Positions 22,205-33,865 of a DNA stretch of 64,000 nucleotides are shown here, one piece after another. A program made the translations under genes and the position numbers. A model generated the notes under the pieces. It was not told where the DNA came from, ran no database searches, and was given only the letters and a program-made list of their open reading frames with translations. Source of the stretch: Tupaia tana (lineage: Eukaryota > Chordata > Mammalia > Scandentia > Tupaiidae); NCBI GenBank assembly GCA_026018925.1, contig JAKSZU010000004.1, positions 41,057,233 through 41,121,232 of the forward strand. The letters are read 5' to 3'. Position 1 is the stretch's first letter. Every line of letters begins with the position of its first letter.

Positions 22205-22934
22205 CACAAACCTAAGATTAGGAGTTGAGGGACAGGGAAAGTACTGAGAATATAGCTGGAAGAAGACATTGGGGAGTGATTGAAATAGTTCCAGGTTCCA
22301 ACAGCGAAGTCATTTACATTGACTTTACTGTCCAGCAGTTCCTGTGCCTCCTGGAACAAAGAGCAAACTGCTAATAATATTTAATTAGCATCAGCAGAAG
22401 AATAGTCTAGGTTAGAAACCTAGCAGTTTATATAACCTAGTGATTATCTGATATAAAGTATGTTTTTCTTTAGGGGAATACTATTATCCTTTAATATTCA
22501 GGAAAATAAAGATGATGAAAGAAACAAACTGAAAACATAATTTGTGCTAGTTTAATTCTATGTGCCATTGACATTTTGCTCTCCCTGGGCATTATTATAC
22601 CAAGAGAGGTTATAACATTAACTTTTTGAATAATACATTTCAGGAACAATTTTGATTGTTGCATTTGATGTTACTCTACTGGCTGAAAGAGTCAATGTAC
22701 CTCTGCTTTTGTCTATAAACTTTGGTTGCAATTACCATAATTTATATAATGTGTGTACTATGTGAAATACTTTATTGATATTATAATTTTATAGTCTTTG
22801 AAAAAGGCTATCAGATAAGTCAATTTTTAAAATTATTTTGCAGTGCAAAGCTACTTCTATTAATAAGCTCATAAATTCTCAAAATTTAGTTCAATATGTG
22901 TTAAAGGCAATATACAGCATGGTGAAACAGTATA
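22205..22934. other. Unique DNA, nothing recognised
   Basis: No gene or assignable repeat. Confidence 0.5.
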
Positions 22935-23065
22935 CAACACGGAGTCAGATTTAACCAGTTGATTAAGATTAACTCTACTATTACTTACCTGTCTGACCTT
23001 GGGACTTAACCTTGTTGAGTCCTATTTCCTCCTCTGCAAAATGAGGGAGCTAATTGGATGGATTA
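22935..23065 (+). mobile_element. MIR
   Basis: ACACGGAGTCAGATTTAACC...TACTTACCTGTCTGACCTTGGGACTTAACC...CCTATTTCCTCCTCTGCAAAATGAGGG is a clear sense MIR. Confidence 0.88.
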
Positions 23066-23316
23066 GAAACATCAGGCATCCTATCCAAATTTAGCATCTA
23101 GTCATTCTTGTGCAAGGGATAGTCATTTGTTAAATTCCATTCAGCTAACAACAAGCACTCGCTGAATGCCTGGCACTAACATTTTGGCCACAAAAGGAGA
23201 GTAAAGACAGCAACCTTAGGACTCCCAGACTTCTGACTCAGGAAATGGATGGGGGCTCTAGCTCACTGTGTTGTTTTGGCAACCTTCCTCTGTTGTCTTA
23301 AAAGTGCTAATTCTTG

Positions 23317-23502
23317 GGGACCAGCATGTGGCGTGGCGGTTAAAGCGCTGGACTCTCCCACATGGCTGACCACTGTTCAAGTTCTGGACCTGGTGGCTTA
23401 CTAACTCACTTTCTCTTTCTCTCTCTCTCTCCTTGTCTCTCTCTGGTCAAATTAAAATAAATGAATGAATAAATAAAATTAAAATGAAAAAGAATTATTT
23501 AA
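23317..23502 (+). mobile_element. tRNA-derived SINE, family B, young
   Basis: GGGACCAGCATGTGGCGTGGCGG head, CT-rich centre, TCTGGTCAAATTAAAATAAA tail. A perfect 17-bp target duplication AAAAGTGCTAATTCTTG lies at 23300-23316 and 23503-23519. Confidence 0.97.
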
Positions 23503-23879
23503 AAAAGTGCTAATTCTTGCAAATTAAGTTATAACAGCTCTGTATAAAAATATTTGGAACACTGTCCAGGAACCTTTGGACTTAATTGAAGATGCTGAAA
23601 TATTAGAACACTTCAGCTATGTCTTGAGTATGCACATGATGGGAGTTCAATCAGTAGTGAATAAATGAACAAATGAAAATATCCCTTGGGATAATGGTGC
23701 CACCTTTAATCAAGGTTCCAAAAATCAAGTATCATCTTTATTTCTGGCAATATTATGTATCCTCTATAAGAACGTGAGAAAGAATAATACTAATATGTTT
23801 GTGTTATCTTTATGATTTGTACTTCTATTTAATTTACATCAACTTAATTGATCCTCACTTAAATTGTATGAAGTTAGAA

Positions 23880-24008
23880 AAGTAATTCTTATTACATAAA
23901 AATAATTATTTTATATATATTTATATTTTTAGTTTAACTATATTTATTTTATATTTTATATATTTAAATTATTATATATATTTTATAAAATGTATAAAAT
24001 TATATATA

Positions 24009-24039
<31 letters not shown>

Positions 24040-24042
24040 TTA
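23880..24042. repeat. AT-rich low-complexity tract ending in (TG)n
   Basis: TATATTTTATA-type sequence passes into about 14 TG units at 24013-24040. Confidence 0.9.
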
Positions 24043-24309
24043 AATTTATTTTTAGGAGGAAACTGAAATTCCTAGGGCTTAAATTATCTGGCTTAATAAG
24101 TGACAAGAGAGTATAAAGCACAATTATTCATCCTTTTCTACCACACAGTTTTATCTTAATCAAAATTTCAATCTTATCAAATAAGGTAATGCATAGAAAG
24201 TGCCCAGCAGGGAGTGTCTCATAAAAGTCATTTCTCTCCCTTTCCTACTCTGCTTATGTGGAAAGGCAGAAAATGTGCCTCATTGAGGGGAATGATCTGG
24301 TTTTTTAAC

Positions 24310-24425
24310 AAGCACTGGTTCACTGCCCCAAAGCCAAGCACTGTTCTAGGCTTGGAGATCCAAGTCTAAGTAAGGCACCATCCTTCCCTTCAAGTTGCTT
24401 CTTTTCCAATTCAGAAGACACATCC
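24310..24425 (-). mobile_element. Probable L2 fragment
   Basis: AAGCCAAGCACTGTTCTAGGCTTGGAGATCCAAGTCTAAGTAAGGCACCATCCTTCCC matches the antisense L2 3' region (GCACTGTTCTAGGCACTGGGGATACAGCAGTGAAC). Confidence 0.6.
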
Positions 24426-24665
24426 ATGCATGGGAAATACTTCCAAAAATGTAATACCTAACAGGAGAGGTACCTACTGAGAGCTAAAGACACCTGAAGA
24501 GAGGATCTTAAGAGTGTCACAAAGATTGACCAAGGAAGTAACCATACAGGCTGAAACTTGACTTTAGCAAGGCGTAGTTTAAAATGTATCCACAAAAATT
24601 TTGATAATTCCTTTAAGAAGTGAAGCTCAATTTCTTTGGGTATAGGCTGGACTTCAGTACTAATT

Positions 24666-24936
24666 TTTTTTTTTTTTTTTTTTGGAGAGGTTTTTGCTAT
24701 AGGGCGCATGTGCTCGCCAGACAGACAGAGATAGATAGAGAGACAGAAAGTGAGAAATCACTCCCCAGGGGGGATGGTCACGCCACAATCCCTTCTCCTC
24801 CATTCTCCTCTTGGAATCTTGGGCACACATGCACACGCGCCCGGCATGAGTTTTAAGCCACCGGGTCCGGGACGCGAACCGTGGTCGACTACATGGGAGT
24901 CCAGCGACATAGCCATTACGCTAACTGCTGGTTCCC
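24666..24936 (-). mobile_element. tRNA-derived SINE, family A, young
   Basis: Minus strand, near consensus, with GGTTCGCGTCCCGGACCCGG in sense and a 20-T tail tract. A 14-bp target duplication CTTCAGTACTAATT lies at 24652-24665 and about 24936-24949. Confidence 0.96.
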
Positions 24937-24968
24937 TTCAGTACTAATTCTTAATAAATAGAGTACAG

Positions 24969-25075
24969 CCAGGGCCAGCAAATGTCATGGTCATTAAAGG
25001 CACTGGATTCCCACATGAACAACTGTGGTCCAAGTCCCAGACCCGGCAGCTTGCTTTCTTACTTTCTCTCTCCCT

Positions 25076-25109
<34 letters not shown>

Positions 25110-25180
25110 ATGAGAACATGTGCCCTATAGCAAAATTATAAAAAAATTAAATGAAAAATAATTCTTAAAATAAATAAATA
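24969..25180 (+). mobile_element. tRNA-derived SINE, short class
   Basis: AGGGCCAGCAAATGTCATGG head, GTCCAAGTCCCAGACCCGG, long CT run, then TGAGAACATGTGCCCTATAGCAAAA. Like the copy at 16354, it joins the head to the family A tail without the A body. Confidence 0.88.
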
Positions 25181-25223
25181 ACCAAATTGACGAAGCAACA
25201 GTATTTCACAACATAAAAGACAT

Positions 25224-25488
25224 GGGCCAGCCAGTGGTATGGTAGTTAAGGCAGCTAGATCTCACATGACCAACTATGCTGTTCGAGTCCTGGACCCAGT
25301 GGCTTGAAGAACATTTCAAGCCCTTGTGTGTTTGTGCCCCAGATTCTGAAAGGAGAAATGGAGATGGGATTATTGTGTGACCATCTCCCATGTGAGGGGA
25401 GGGATGCCTTTTCACTTTTCTCCCTATCTTTCTCTTTCTCTTCAGTGAGCAAACATACTCTCTAGCAAATTATTAAAAAAAAAAAAAA
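25224..25488 (+). mobile_element. tRNA-derived SINE, old family A-like
   Basis: GGGCCAGCCAGTGGTATGG head, GTTCGAGTCCTGG B box kept, CTTGAAGAACATTTCAAGCC insert and a decayed TACTCTCTAGCAAATT tail. The element lies 40 bp past the previous SINE. Confidence 0.87.
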
Positions 25489-27355
25489 TTACTTTTCCAT
25501 TCACTTTCTCCTGGATCATTTCTTTGGAAGAAGTCAGCAGCCATGTTGTGAGGACACTCAGGCAGCCATGTTGAGAAGCCCATATAACAAGGAGCTGAGG
25601 CAATTCCCAGCAGATGCCAAGGAACTGAAACATGAATTGTTTGAGGAAACAGAAACAGATAAGTATGACTGGACACTGAATTTGGGACAGCCAGAGCTAA
25701 AGAGCGAGTAGTGAGGTAAGCAGATCATGAAAGATCTTATAAACCTGAAAAGGCATTATTCCTGTGGCCTGTAACATTTACAAAAGAAGAAACCCTCAAG
25801 AGTATGATGTAATTGTTATAAAGCATATGCCCTTTTTATTTTACTTTCCCCCCTTCTGTAATAACATAATGTCTCTTTGACTAAAACTCTTAATGAAATG
25901 CATAATCATTGTGTAACTACTCAGAAGATTCGAAGCCATAAATTATGTGGACTCTGAAAATAGGAGGTTAATGGCCAGTGCAACATATTTTTCTTTTGTC
26001 AGGGCTAGGAAAGGTAGTAGCTGGTGGCTTCATTTCAGAAATTCCTTTTGGACCCCTATGTATTCCATCTCCTAGTGAAGCTCTGGACCAGAAAGAAAGA
26101 GAGGTGAGTGTGGACTTGCTTTCTATACTTATCTTGGAGTTATCCATGAATTATAAATGGATAATTGATTCCTCCTGGTTAGTTACAGCTTGGAACCCCA
26201 GGGAGAGAGTGGTCATCTGATTGCTTTACATCTGGATGATTTTACCATCATGGCTAGAGTATAGTGCCATCTCAAGGTCAAAATAATGATTAAAGTAGTC
26301 GTAGAAATAGACATTTACCCCTGCCCAAATCCAAAGCTTGTCTTCACACCTGTCAGGTCCACACGTTTGTGCCATTAAGCTGGGACATTTGATCAGAATT
26401 CAGTGGCAAGTTTAGGCAGGTGTTTTCTTTCTTCCGGTCATTTTTTATCAAATGCTGCTCATTTAAAGGGCGATTTTACCGGAAGTTTCCAGATCGAGTG
26501 TCACAGAACTAGGCCTTCAGTAAGTGTGAGGAAAGCAGTGCAGGGGATCATGCTGGAGAGTCTGTCATACTCTTGCTACTCACTTCCGGCCAATTGTTGT
26601 CATCCAGGAAAACAGATCTAGCAACCCCAGAACTTCCAGTTTTTAGTAAAAGCCAACAATCAAAATGTTATTAACATCTGCTTCTTAATTGCTTAAACTG
26701 TGCAAAGTCAGTTTGTTAAATACTGCACAGGTTAGCACACAAAGAAACCATCGAAACAAAAAAATATCTATGTGAGTAGGATGAAGCCCACGGGCTTCTG
26801 GTGCTATCTCAAGTATAGACAATACAATATCTCTACTTCTGTAAAATACATCTTCCAACAACCAGTGTTCTCACTAATACATAATTCTGCCTGAATTTCT
26901 TCATTGGCTTCCTTTGCTTAATTCTAAGCTCCTTTACTGAGTGTATGAGACCCTCCACTCTCTGGTCTTACTTCTTTGTTCACCTTCAATGTCACCACTC
27001 TCTTAGGGTTAGCTGATCAAGTGTCCAATTGCCCAGAACAGTTAGGGGTTATGAATGTTATTGAAAAGCCCTACCTAATTTGGTACTTGTCCAATATGTT
27101 TTATCTTATTAAAGTGCTATTACCAACATTTGCATTAAAATGAGCTGGGATAGGACTGTTCCACTTCGTACTTCCAGTTTTTGCCATGTCTTATCTAGTT
27201 TGTAATGATGAGTTGCAAATACATTAAAGCTCACTCTTTCTATAACATGTGGCTAAATCTGAAAGACAACCAAAGCTAACCATTTTCCTTTGCCCAAACC
27301 TTTTCAGATGTAACTATCATCTCCCTTTTACAAATACAATATAGAATATCTATTT
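25489..27355. other. Mostly unique DNA, no gene identified
   Basis: Open frames at 25978-26220 and 26403-26621 have somewhat higher GC and no frame-breaking repeat, but I see no domain, no convincing splice pair and no codon bias. 25520-25680 (GCAGCCATGTTGTGAGGACACTCAGGCAGCC) resembles an ancient dispersed repeat that I cannot name. Confidence 0.45.
26890..27010 (+). mobile_element. Probable L2 internal fragment
   Basis: TTCATTGGCTTCCTTTGCTTAATTCTAAGCTCCTTTACTGAGTG...CCTCCACTCTCTGG follows the L2 stretch that begins CAATGGCTTCCC in many mammals. Confidence 0.55.
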
Positions 27356-27592
27356 TCTATTTTTTTTTGAGAGGTTTTTGCTATAGGGTGCATGCACTCA
27401 TCAGAAAGACAGAGAGAGACAGAGAGACAGAAAGTGAGAAGTCACCCACTAGGGGGGATGGCCATGCCACAATCCCTTCTCCTCCATTCTCCTCATGCCC
27501 AGCATGAGTTTAAACCACTGGGTCCAGGACACAAACCGTAGTTGACTACATGGGAGTCCAGCGACATAGCTTTTACGCCAACCGCTGGTCCC
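27356..27592 (-). mobile_element. tRNA-derived SINE, family A
   Basis: Minus strand. About 30 bp of the GGGCGCGTGTGCGTGCGTGC segment is deleted. Flanks AGAATATCTATTTT / GGAATATCTATT are the target duplication. Confidence 0.93.
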
Positions 27593-27838
27593 TGGAATAT
27601 CTATTAATAAGCAAACAAACAACAAAATGGCAAGGGAAAGCTTGTACCTTTAGGTTCAGCAGGAAAAGGGAGAGTATCTAATGTCAGTCACTTGTATTGA
27701 CTTGGAAACTGGTTAAACTTAAACTTTTATGTTAAAAACAACTATTTCATTTATGGTATGTTTGTAATACAGAGATAAATAAATGACTTATAAGTTTATA
27801 TGGATATAGTTGATAACTTTTGAAGAAATTTTATTCTT

Positions 27839-28110
27839 TTCTTTTTTGAGAGTTTTTTTTTTTTTTTTTTTTGCTATAGGGTGCGTGTGCTTGCCAGACA
27901 GACAGAGAGATACAGAGAGATAGAAAGTGAGAAATCACCCCCAGGGGGGATGGCCACGCCGCAATCCCTTCTCCTCCATTCTCCTCTCGGGATCTTGGGC
28001 ATGCACGCACACGCGCCCGGCGTGAGTTTAAGCCACCGGGTCTGGGACTCGAACCACGGTCGACTACGTGGGAATCCAGTGACATAGCCATTACACTAAC
28101 TGCTGGTCCC
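27839..28110 (-). mobile_element. tRNA-derived SINE, family A, young
   Basis: Near consensus, with a 20-T interruption in the GAGAGGTTTTTGC motif. Target duplication AAGAAATTTTATTCTT / AAGGAATTTTATTCTT (left copy ends at 27838, right copy starts at 28111). Confidence 0.96.
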
Positions 28111-28219
28111 AAGGAATTTTATTCTTGAAAGCAGTTATTGAATAAATGTGTTATAGGTCCACCAATCTAGTGATAATTTTAAGACAATACAAAATATTTA
28201 AACTAGATAATTTAAATTA

Positions 28220-28297
28220 TTGTATCATCAGAAAAGTCATGACATATTTTTGCATAGAAGCACAGAAAAATATGTCATGACTTTTCTGATGACCCAG
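28220..28297. mobile_element. Palindromic mariner-like MITE, copy 1
   Basis: This 78-bp element is flanked by TA on both sides (28218-28219 and 28298-28299). The arms ATCATCAGAAAAGTCATGAC and its exact complement pair over about 30 bp (CATCAGAAAAGTCATGACATATTTTT...), leaving a loop of about 13-15 nt (GCATAGAAGCACAG). Size, TA flanks and near-complete palindromy resemble MADE1-type mariner derivatives, but the terminal sequence (CTGGGTCATCAG) is not that of MADE1. A second copy is at 49349-49430. Confidence 0.82.
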
Positions 28298-28299
28298 TA

Positions 28300-29537
28300 T
28301 TTTAGCATTCCTTTTCACTTTCAAGTATGTCCTACTTTGGACAATAAATTTTATGGTCACTTTATTTAATTTCCTTTGCATTCCATCAGTGCTGTACTGA
28401 CTGCTTGATAACCATCTATGGATACAAAAGAAGGAATAATAAGTAAATGAATGTATGAAAGAATAAATATGAATAAAGAGAAAAATATGATCTTTCTCTT
28501 AATTTGTCATTAACCTCTTTGTTATTTTCCCCCAGGATAGAAAAGAGGGTTGAATTCTCTCCTGGGTTCACATGAGGAAGATTCTCACCACCCACACATT
28601 CCTATTTCTGGTCTAACATGTCCTCTGAGAGGAAAGGGTACCAGTGACATCTGTGTCCCATAATAATGTCGCTCAGAATGACACAGTGCCATATTTATCT
28701 TTCCTGTTCCTTCAGGATACAGTTGGGCTTCTTGGCTGTTATTCACCCAGGCTGTATTTTCCTGCTTTCATTCGTGTTAGAAAGTAGAATGAAATTTGTA
28801 GTTTGGATTTTTTCCTTACTGGCTCAGCTATGGGGAACCGAAAAGACTCTGACATCTCTTTCAAGACAAGAAAATCCAGAGCTTGGGCTTCAGATAGGAA
28901 ATGCAAGGAAGAAGACTCTAAAGCAGTTTTGTCCATTGTCTGAAACATATGACAGAGATTGGCTCTTATTTAATTCTGAAGAAAATAAGAATGTCAATCT
29001 TGATTGATGGATGGGAAGGCAATTATAGCAGCTTGTTATGCTTCAGTTAGAGATGTCGTCGTAATACCAGTTGAAAGTATCTTGTATTTGTTCATGAAGC
29101 TGAGAAAATGTGAACACTAGCTCTTTTTATGAGAAATTTATGGTGATGGTAGGGTAGGGTTCAAATATATATCCATCTCTAAAGATTTGAGAACATCTGT
29201 GCAAAAGCTGGATGGAGAAGAAATTATGTTGACTGCATGTGTCACTGAAATGGAAACTAAAACATTCTCAAATCAAAAGAAAGAAGTTAATGTATGGCAA
29301 GGGAATGGTAAATTACCAGGCAGATTGCATGGCATTTTTCTGAAGGTCAACAATTTTAGCTTTGTCAGGATTCACCCTGTCCTTGCTGGAAAAGGTACAT
29401 GAAATCAATATTTATAACCATAATAGGCTCTCCAAGGAAATACAAAGCGACTTAGGTAAATCCTATCTCTTGAGATTATGAATAAGAAAAAGTTAAGAAG
29501 TATCCAGATTTTACACGAAAAATTTAAGATGTTGTGG
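28300..29537. other. Unique DNA, no gene identified
   Basis: Contains a 113-codon open frame at 28666-29007 with no recognisable domain and stops close on both sides. Judged non-coding. Confidence 0.45.
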
Positions 29538-29782
29538 CGGGAGGAGGGGCAGGCTGTGGCATGATAGCAAAATACCATGCTCTATGAGACAATCCCACAT
29601 GGAAAGTTGATGGTGCAAAGTCTGAGTTCTGAGCACAATGGGCACATGTTGCTCATGATCCTGGGCCAGCTGAGACTTGGGGTGCATTATAGCATCAGGA
29701 CCTGATTGGGGGTACACTCACCTCTTCTTTTTCTCTCCCTTTCTCTGTTGCTCATGGAAAAAAAACCAAACTTTTAAAAAAG
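29538..29782 (+). mobile_element. SINE family D
   Basis: GGGCAGGCTGTGGCATGATAGC head, GCACATGTTGCTCATGATCCTGGGCCAGCTGAG body, GGACCTGATTGGGGGTACACTC, CT-rich run, GTTGCTCATGGAAAAAAAACC end. Confidence 0.75.
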
Positions 29783-29862
29783 AGAAACTTTAAAGCCATG
29801 TTTTCAGAATGATGGAAAAGAGGCTAGAGATCTTAGAAATTATGTAGTTCCTGCCCTTAGTT

Positions 29863-29872
<10 letters not shown>

Positions 29873-29905
<33 letters not shown>

Positions 29906-30138
29906 GGTTTTTGCCATAAAGACATGTGGTCTCTGGAGAGAGACCGAGTGAAGGAAAGTGAAAACTCCTCAGTGAGGATGGCCATACCCAATCCCTTCTC
30001 TTTCATTCTCTTCTTGGGATTTTAGACATGTATTCACGTGTGTCTGGAGTGAGTTTCAAGCTACCAGGTCCAGGACTTGAACTGTGTTCAGCTATGTGGA
30101 AGTTCAATGCCTTAATCACCATGCCACCTGCTGGCCCC
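29873..30138 (-). mobile_element. tRNA-derived SINE, family A, old
   Basis: Expanded (TTTA)n tail at 29869-29905, GGGGGCCAGCAGGTGGCATGG head in sense. Target duplication GCCCTTAGTTTTAT / GCTCTTAATTTTAT. Confidence 0.92.
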
Positions 30139-30546
30139 CGCTCTTAATTTTATAGATGAAGAAAATGAATCTTTTAAAGTTTTCAAGTAAATGATAAGAC
30201 TGAGAGACCTGGAAATGCTGTGGGGCCTGCCAGAGCTTTCAGTCAGTGGCAATGGAAAACCTTCTCCACTAGAAAGTGTTTTGATTACACCTTATAATTC
30301 ATGTTTGTTTGAATATTTGTGACATATTTATTGAGTACTTATATGCAGGGACAGTCATTGCACATGGATAAAATGCTGCCAGTTCGCCTATAAAGGTCAT
30401 ATACTCTTTCCTCTTCCAAAACTGATGGCAGCGTTCTCGGTCTACAAACATCAAAACATATACAGTTAAATCAGATTATTAAGCTGGTATTTATCTGTTA
30501 CTTTACTTCATAAAGGATATGATATTTAAAAACTTTAGTTCTATGC

Positions 30547-30800
30547 CTGTCCCCATGGCCTAGTAGTTAAAGGGACAGATCCCACATGGCTGGTCTAACA
30601 GTTCAAATCCCAGACTGGCTGCCTTGAAAAACATTGTAGGTCGTGCATGTACATGCATGTCCCAAATCCTGATCGTGTGGAGAAATGGAGAAGAAATTGC
30701 AGCGTGACCACACCCTGTGGAGGGGTGCTTTCTCCTTCTCCCTTTATCTCTCTGTCTCTCTTTCTCTTTGGTGAGCATAAGTTCTGCCAATGAGAGAGAC

Positions 30801-30843
<43 letters not shown>
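30547..30843 (+). mobile_element. tRNA-derived SINE, old, ending in (GA)n
   Basis: CCATGGCCTAGTAGTTAAAGG A-box region, AGTTCAAATCC B box, CTTGAAAAACATTG insert, TGGAGAAATGGAGAAG body and GTGAGCATAAGTTCTGCC tail that has become a GA microsatellite (30790-30843). Confidence 0.85.
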
Positions 30844-30847
<4 letters not shown>

Positions 30848-32510
30848 CTTCATTCAAATCATATAAAAACAGCTTCATACTAGGCACAACAGGAATGATG
30901 AAGTCCAAATGAGAGCAGGGGCAATTGTAAAATTTTTTGATGTAATTTGTATCTTATAAATATTATAGCAATAGGTATTTATGTGTGTATTTACTTAATT
31001 GATGACAATTTATTGAGGGCCTTCTGTGTGCCAGGGTCTGCTTGAGACCTTAGATATATAAATGTGAGAAAGTCAAACGTCTTCTTTTAAGGAAATCATA
31101 GCTGTGTCACATGTATAGGGATAGAGAAAATAAAGAATTGTGTATTTCTCTATAAAGATTTTGTTTTTATCAGTTTAAATGAACTTTAAAAATTAAATTT
31201 TACTATGAAAACTAATCTTTTTTAAAATTAGAAGTTTTATTAGAACCATTAACTAGCATAAAAGCTGAATGTTAATTTATAAATACATTTGTAAATCCTG
31301 ATGGGAAGAAAGCTGCTTGAACCTAGTTAATAAAGCAGGTCTTGGCTTATTTCTGTTTGGAAGAAGTATCTATCTTGAGGTTTTCACACAGATTTAACAG
31401 GTTAAAGTGAAGAGCTTTTGCATGATCAGTTTTCTTTCTTTTGGATATGTCTTTTGGATATATCTTTTTTAAATATAGCACTGTCCTCAGTTTCTGTTTT
31501 AATTGGTGCGGGGTAACTTAGACAGTGGAATTAAAAAGAAAGAGTTTTCTCAGGAATTTTCTCAAGAGTTTTCTGACATGCCAGTATTGAGAACCACTGG
31601 CATAAATCATTGTTTCTCAAAGAGTTCTATTAATATCATCTTAGATTGTGGTGGATCATGTTAAATTTTAGTGGTTTTAATTTGTTATGTATGTCAGAAA
31701 ACTATGTGACTAGCTCATGGTTATTAATGCTTAGGGCAAGTAAAAGGATATAAAAAATGGGTTAGCTGAGAACAAATTTCTATTTCTCTATTACTTATCT
31801 ATCTATGATCTTCACAGTACAGCTGGCAAAGGTATGAGTTATGAAGGTGATGTACAAATAACTAAATTTTAGAAAATCTGGGGCTGGATTATAAGATAAG
31901 AGAGAAAACATGAAAAAAAAAAAGAATTTGGAAGATAATTGTGATTTTTTTTTTCCTGATATGACTAATGATGATATGGAAAGCAACTAGATTGAGCTGA
32001 TTGCCGTATTTCCAAGTATTCTTTCCCAGTAGGACTTGGATAAGATATAAACTAAAGAAGTATGTGGTAAGATGAATGTTCTTTTATGCCAACAAAAATA
32101 TTTAGTGATGCTGTCCCCTGGGTAGATGGCCAATTCTCCCCTCTGCACAAGTGGACTAGATTGCATTAACCAGGAGGTCACACTTCAGGCACTATTACTA
32201 CCTGATAGCAAGGGGACAAAGATTAATCTGCAAGAAGTAAACACGGCTTCACATCAGCATGGGTGAGTGGTTACTTTCATTGATTCATAGATGTCACCTC
32301 CTCTGCTGAGACCGGTGATGTGGCATATGGTGAGCAATTCTGTATTGACAGAGGGCGATGAGAAAGAGCAAGGGGATGAGTGTTTGAGATCCCAAAAGGC
32401 CTGTCACTGGTTAAGGAAAAAATTTAGAGTGAGACAGTTTTCTTTTCTATGGCATCTTTCATTGGAAAGATGTGATGGAGGGATGGTTGGAGGAATGGTT
32501 CGAACATTCT
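30844..32510. other. Mostly unique AT-rich DNA
   Basis: An antisense L2-like patch at 31000-31160; otherwise no gene or assignable repeat. Confidence 0.45.
31000..31160 (-). mobile_element. L2 LINE fragment
   Basis: TTTATTGAGGGCCTTCTGTGTGCCAGGGTCTGCTTGAGACC...CATAGCTGTG keeps the order TTTATTGAGCACCTACTATGTGCCAGGCACTG of the antisense L2 end. Confidence 0.68.
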
Positions 32511-32525
32511 GAGACTGATTTGATT

Positions 32526-32597
32526 TTTTTTGGGGGGGGGGGTTAGTTGATTTTATTTACAGCTTTTTTTTTTTTTTTTTTTTTTTACATTTCAAAG
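32526..32597 (-). mobile_element. Very short retrocopy of an unknown mRNA 3' end
   Basis: The 72-bp insert is bounded by a perfect 15-bp duplication GAGACTGATTTGATT (32511-32525 and 32598-32612). Read in reverse it contains an A run, GCTGTAAATAAAATC (with AATAAA), a run of 12 C and a terminal A tract. This fits L1-mediated insertion of the last few dozen nucleotides of a polyadenylated RNA. The donor is unknown. Confidence 0.7.
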
Positions 32598-32619
32598 GAG
32601 ACTGATTTGATTCTTAAGG

Positions 32620-32807
32620 AAAAGCACACGATAGTCTCCCTTACCCCCAGTTTCTTTTCCTACGGTTTCAATTACCCATTATCAACTGTGGTCCAAAAAT
32701 AGGTGAATACAGTACAATAAAATACTTAGAGAGAGACCATATTCACATAACTTTTGTTAGAGTATAGTGTTATAATTGTTCTATTTTATTAGGTTTTTTT
32801 TTACTTG

Positions 32808-32839
<32 letters not shown>

Positions 32840-33280
32840 GTTTTGAGAAGCTTTTGCTATCAGGACGCATGTGCTCGTAGAAAGACAGAGAGAGACAGAG
32901 AGACAGAAAGCTAGAAATCACTCCCCAGGGAGGATGGCCACTCCACAACCCCTTCTCCTCCATTCTCCTCTTGGGATCTTGGGCACGCATGCACACGTGC
33001 CCAGTGTGAGTTTAAGCCACTGGGTCTGGGACTCAAACCGCAGTCAACTACATGGGAGTCCAGCGACATAGCCATTATGCCAACTGCTGGTCCCTATTTT
33101 ATTAGTTATTATTGTTAATCTCTTAACATGCCTAACTTATAAATTAAACTTTATCACAGGTATAGGGAAAACCACAGTTTATTATATGGAGTTTAGTACT
33201 ATCCATGGTTTTGGGCACCTACTGGGCACCCCATGGAGAATTTGGAACATATTTCTCATGAATGGAGGGATGACTGCTTC
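32620..33280 (+). mobile_element. Tigger-type DNA transposon fragment
   Basis: CGGTTTCAATTACCCATTATCAACTGTGGTCC, TTATAATTGTTCTATTTTATTA, GTTATTATTGTTAATCTCTTA, CTAACTTATAAATTAAACTTTATCACAGGTATAG and ACTATCCATGGTTTTGGGCACCTACTGGG follow in order a common mammalian TcMar-Tigger non-autonomous element. It is split by a SINE at 32793-33094. Confidence 0.8.
32793..33094 (-). mobile_element. tRNA-derived SINE, family A, nested in Tigger
   Basis: Minus strand with a (TTTTG)n tail at the left. Target duplication CTATTTTATTAG lies at 32781-32792 and 33094-33105, inside the Tigger. Confidence 0.95.
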
Positions 33281-33625
33281 ATTACTTAGTGATGCCAGTC
33301 AAGGATACTGCACAGAGGAAAAGAAGAGCTAGTGATGTTAGTAGGACACAGCATCCAACATAATGATCTCTATCTGGTGAAACTTTACAATTTAAAATTA
33401 ATAAAAAGTACTGACAGAAGAGTAAGTTTCTTAACATACTGGACCAAAAAGAGCATGCACAGCCTAGTGCTTTGTATTCATTTGACTGCCTGTGCCTCAT
33501 GGTAAAGTTCTTTTTAAGTGAGTATTCCATTGATGTATACAAACACTTCAAAAAGCTCATGGAAAATAGAATTAAACTGCAAGCTTATTTTGTTGCAAAA
33601 AAAATTGAAATCTATGAATATTTTT
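33106..33625. other. End of Tigger, then unique DNA
   Basis: After about 33280 no element or gene is recognised. Confidence 0.5.
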
Positions 33626-33865
33626 TTCTTTAAAAAAATTAATTGCTGGAGTGTGAGCTCACTAGAGAGAGACGAAACACAAAGGAAAAGAGAGAGGAAG
33701 AAGCAGCCCCCTATGGGGCATGGTCATGCTGCAATCCTCCTCCTCCCATCAAAATTCTGGTCATGCACATACCTGCATATTTTTCATGCCACTGGGGCCA
33801 AGATTTGAACCATGGTTGACCATGTAGGATCAGCATACTTAACCACTAGGCTATGGGACTTGCCC
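33626..33865 (-). mobile_element. tRNA-derived SINE, old
   Basis: GTGTGAGCTCACTAGAGAGAGAC, CATGGTCATGCTGCAATCC, GCCACTGGGGCCAAGATTTGAACCATGG and CTTAACCACTAGGCTATGGGAC keep the reversed SINE order. The 3' end CTAGGCTATGG differs from families A and B and recurs at 36360-36620, so both may belong to an older subfamily. Confidence 0.75.

Noticed and set aside
25978..26220. Possible exon with GT donor (AGAGAGGTGAGTG near 26098)
   Set aside because: The donor-like word is good, but no acceptor, no recognisable protein and no neighbouring exon could be found.
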